Below, piece after piece: positions 63,859 through 64,000 of a stretch of 64,000 nt of DNA. This DNA comes from Crotophaga sulcirostris (taxonomy: Eukaryota; Chordata; Aves; Cuculiformes; Crotophagidae). The notes beneath the pieces are model-generated. The model saw only the letters and a list, made by a program, of their open reading frames with translations. It ran no database searches and had not been told where the DNA came from. Where the stretch lies: contig VYZB01001147.1 in assembly GCA_013397455.1 (NCBI GenBank), positions 1 through 64,000 on the forward strand. The letters run 5' to 3'. Both the position numbers and the translations under genes were made by a program. Positions within the stretch are counted from its first letter, which is position 1, and the number at the start of each line of letters is the position of its first letter.

Positions 63859-64000
63859 GAAACTAGGGATGGTCAGCCTGAGTTATGGGAAGAACAATTA
63901 ACTGCTGCCGTCTCCATTTCTGAGACACATGAGCTGACATCAAATTTGGTTAAGGAAAATAACTGACCAACATTGGTTCATTAACTCCAACTTTCATTAC

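Larger units (their letters stand above)
55051..64000 (-). other. NCOA6 leader intron or upstream DNA
   Basis: No CpG island, promoter or further exon could be supported. Four CR1 copies are present; 57070-58540 and 61100-63225 hold nothing I recognise. The NCOA6 transcription start probably lies beyond the right edge. Confidence 0.55.

Noticed and set aside
1..64000. tRNA, rRNA, CRISPR, operon or phage-like systems
   Set aside because: No cloverleaf, rRNA or spaced direct-repeat array was seen, and intron-containing genes show a vertebrate nuclear genome.

Overview
The window is vertebrate nuclear DNA, almost certainly from a bird. Two genes are recognisable exon by exon: TP53INP2 on the + strand (left) and NCOA6 on the - strand (right). 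They lie tail to tail, as I remember them on human 20q11.2 and chicken chromosome 20. The non-coding DNA is full of CR1 LINE fragments (29 segments annotated), the dominant avian retrotransposon. Several CR1 subfamilies are present and many copies look young, which suggests a bird lineage with strong recent CR1 activity. The species cannot be named from this window.

Layout. 1-5.7 kb: upstream or first-intron DNA of TP53INP2, with CR1 pieces and a weak CpG-rich candidate regulatory block near 2.3-2.57 kb. 5.78-12.43 kb: TP53INP2 in three coding-containing exons (5993-6116, 9970-10279, 12181-12433), predicted 228 aa, followed by a CpG-rich 3'UTR that probably ends near 15.36 kb. 15.4-21.06 kb: intergenic DNA between the convergent genes, with one CR1 and a perfect 31-bp inverted repeat at 20730-20817. 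21.06-55.05 kb: NCOA6, read leftwards, with 13 coding exons. All junction phases agree and the exons sum to 6147 nt (2048 aa plus stop). A probable 5'UTR exon lies at 54898-55050. 55.05-64 kb: NCOA6 leader intron or upstream DNA with CR1 copies. No NCOA6 promoter is visible.

Biology. TP53INP2 (DOR) is an LC3/GABARAP-binding autophagy factor that also acts as a nuclear receptor coactivator. NCOA6 (ASC-2/TRBP/RAP250) is a nuclear receptor coactivator and a subunit of KMT2C/D methyltransferase complexes. Both neighbours therefore touch nuclear receptor signalling, but nothing in the sequence shows shared regulation.

The strongest unusual signals are: (i) two CR1 copies 31 kb apart, in opposite orientation, that lack the normal CR1 3' end and instead share an apparently identical ~96-bp unrelated tail; (ii) the perfect 31-bp hairpin between the two 3' ends; (iii) an excess of sense-oriented CR1 in NCOA6 introns; (iv) loss or absence of the long poly-Q tract in NCOA6; (v) an unexplained 165-codon ORF in an NCOA6 intron next to a 53-bp tandem duplication. 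No bacterial, CRISPR or phage-type system is present.
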